Source: Nocardia sp. SYP-A9097
Lineage (GTDB): Bacteria > Actinomycetota > Actinomycetes > Mycobacteriales > Mycobacteriaceae
DNA: 64,000 nucleotides
NCBI RefSeq assembly: GCF_009649815.1
Contig: NZ_WJIC01000003.1
Location: 1-64,000, forward strand
Reading direction: 5' to 3'
Part shown: positions 63,825 to 64,000 of the stretch, piece after piece
Position numbering within the stretch: the stretch's first letter is position 1
Layout: each line of letters begins with the position of its first letter
Program-made: the position numbers and the translations under genes
Notes under the pieces: model-generated
The model's input: the letters and a program-made list of their open reading frames with translations, nothing else
Databases searched by the model: none
Told to the model about the DNA's origin: nothing

Positions 63825-64000
63825 CGGGTCGTCCTCTCGACAGTGAGCAAGGTGCGAAAACTAGAACAGATTCCAGTTTCTTGTCGTGATGTTAGCCCGG
63901 AATGCGCGCGATGGCGATGAATCGGGGCGAAACCGCGACAGCCATTTCAGCGGCGCTGAAGTGCAACATCTGTTGTATCGCAGCATCCGCGCACGCCACC

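Overview
The window is high-GC (about two thirds G+C), densely coding actinobacterial DNA, most likely a chromosome segment from Nocardia or a close mycolic-acid relative. The evidence is a conserved gene order known from Mycobacterium tuberculosis (yajC-secD-secF-lipoprotein-apt-relA-ppiB-hisS, i.e. the Rv2588c to Rv2580c neighbourhood), together with a DUF222/HNH protein of the 13E12 type, a cutinase-fold secreted protein, an LppP/LprE-type lipoprotein, an F420-type LLM oxidoreductase and a Baeyer-Villiger-type monooxygenase. I place it in Nocardia by inference from protein style; no rRNA or tRNA gene is present to confirm it.

Layout. 1-3725: the 3' part of an HNH gene, a strong hairpin, the first copy of a dispersed repeat, and three uncharacterised membrane or surface genes. 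3714-11095: an uptake and catabolic cluster with two cytosine-deaminase-like amidohydrolases, a GntR/FCD regulator, a TauE-like permease and a three-gene NitT/TauT-type ABC importer. Four near-identical 10-bp palindromes (core GTATAC) sit in its promoter regions and look like the GntR operators. 11100-19200: an accessory stretch of secreted and membrane proteins, a large inverted-repeat structure, decayed genes, and a protein made of four DivIVA-type repeats. 19232-22976: a TetR/monooxygenase divergent pair and an AraC-DinB/RibD-like coupled pair.

23143-37204 is the housekeeping Sec/Apt/RelA block, but a PucR-type regulator, small membrane proteins, a three-domain cell-wall hydrolase and an ABC-F protein lie between apt and relA. 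37344-41327 holds single metabolic genes (hemerythrin, PpnP, dienelactone hydrolase, quinone oxidoreductase, SDR).

41611-55606 is the most striking part: a unidirectional, tightly packed and often stop/start-overlapping set of 14 genes that encodes a type IV secretion-like machine. It has a VirB4-like and a VirD4-like ATPase, a VirB6-like membrane protein, an SCO6880-type protein, two proteins with VirB8-like architecture, three small pilin-sized membrane proteins and two MinD-like proteins with degenerate P-loops. No relaxase, integrase or replication gene is visible. It is placed between relA and ppiB, so it looks like a resident chromosomal apparatus rather than an obvious mobile element.

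56643-64000: ppiB, a broken TnpB-type transposase gene, hisS, a small PH-like membrane protein, another dispersed-repeat copy, mdh, and an LLM oxidoreductase whose stop codon abuts that of mdh.
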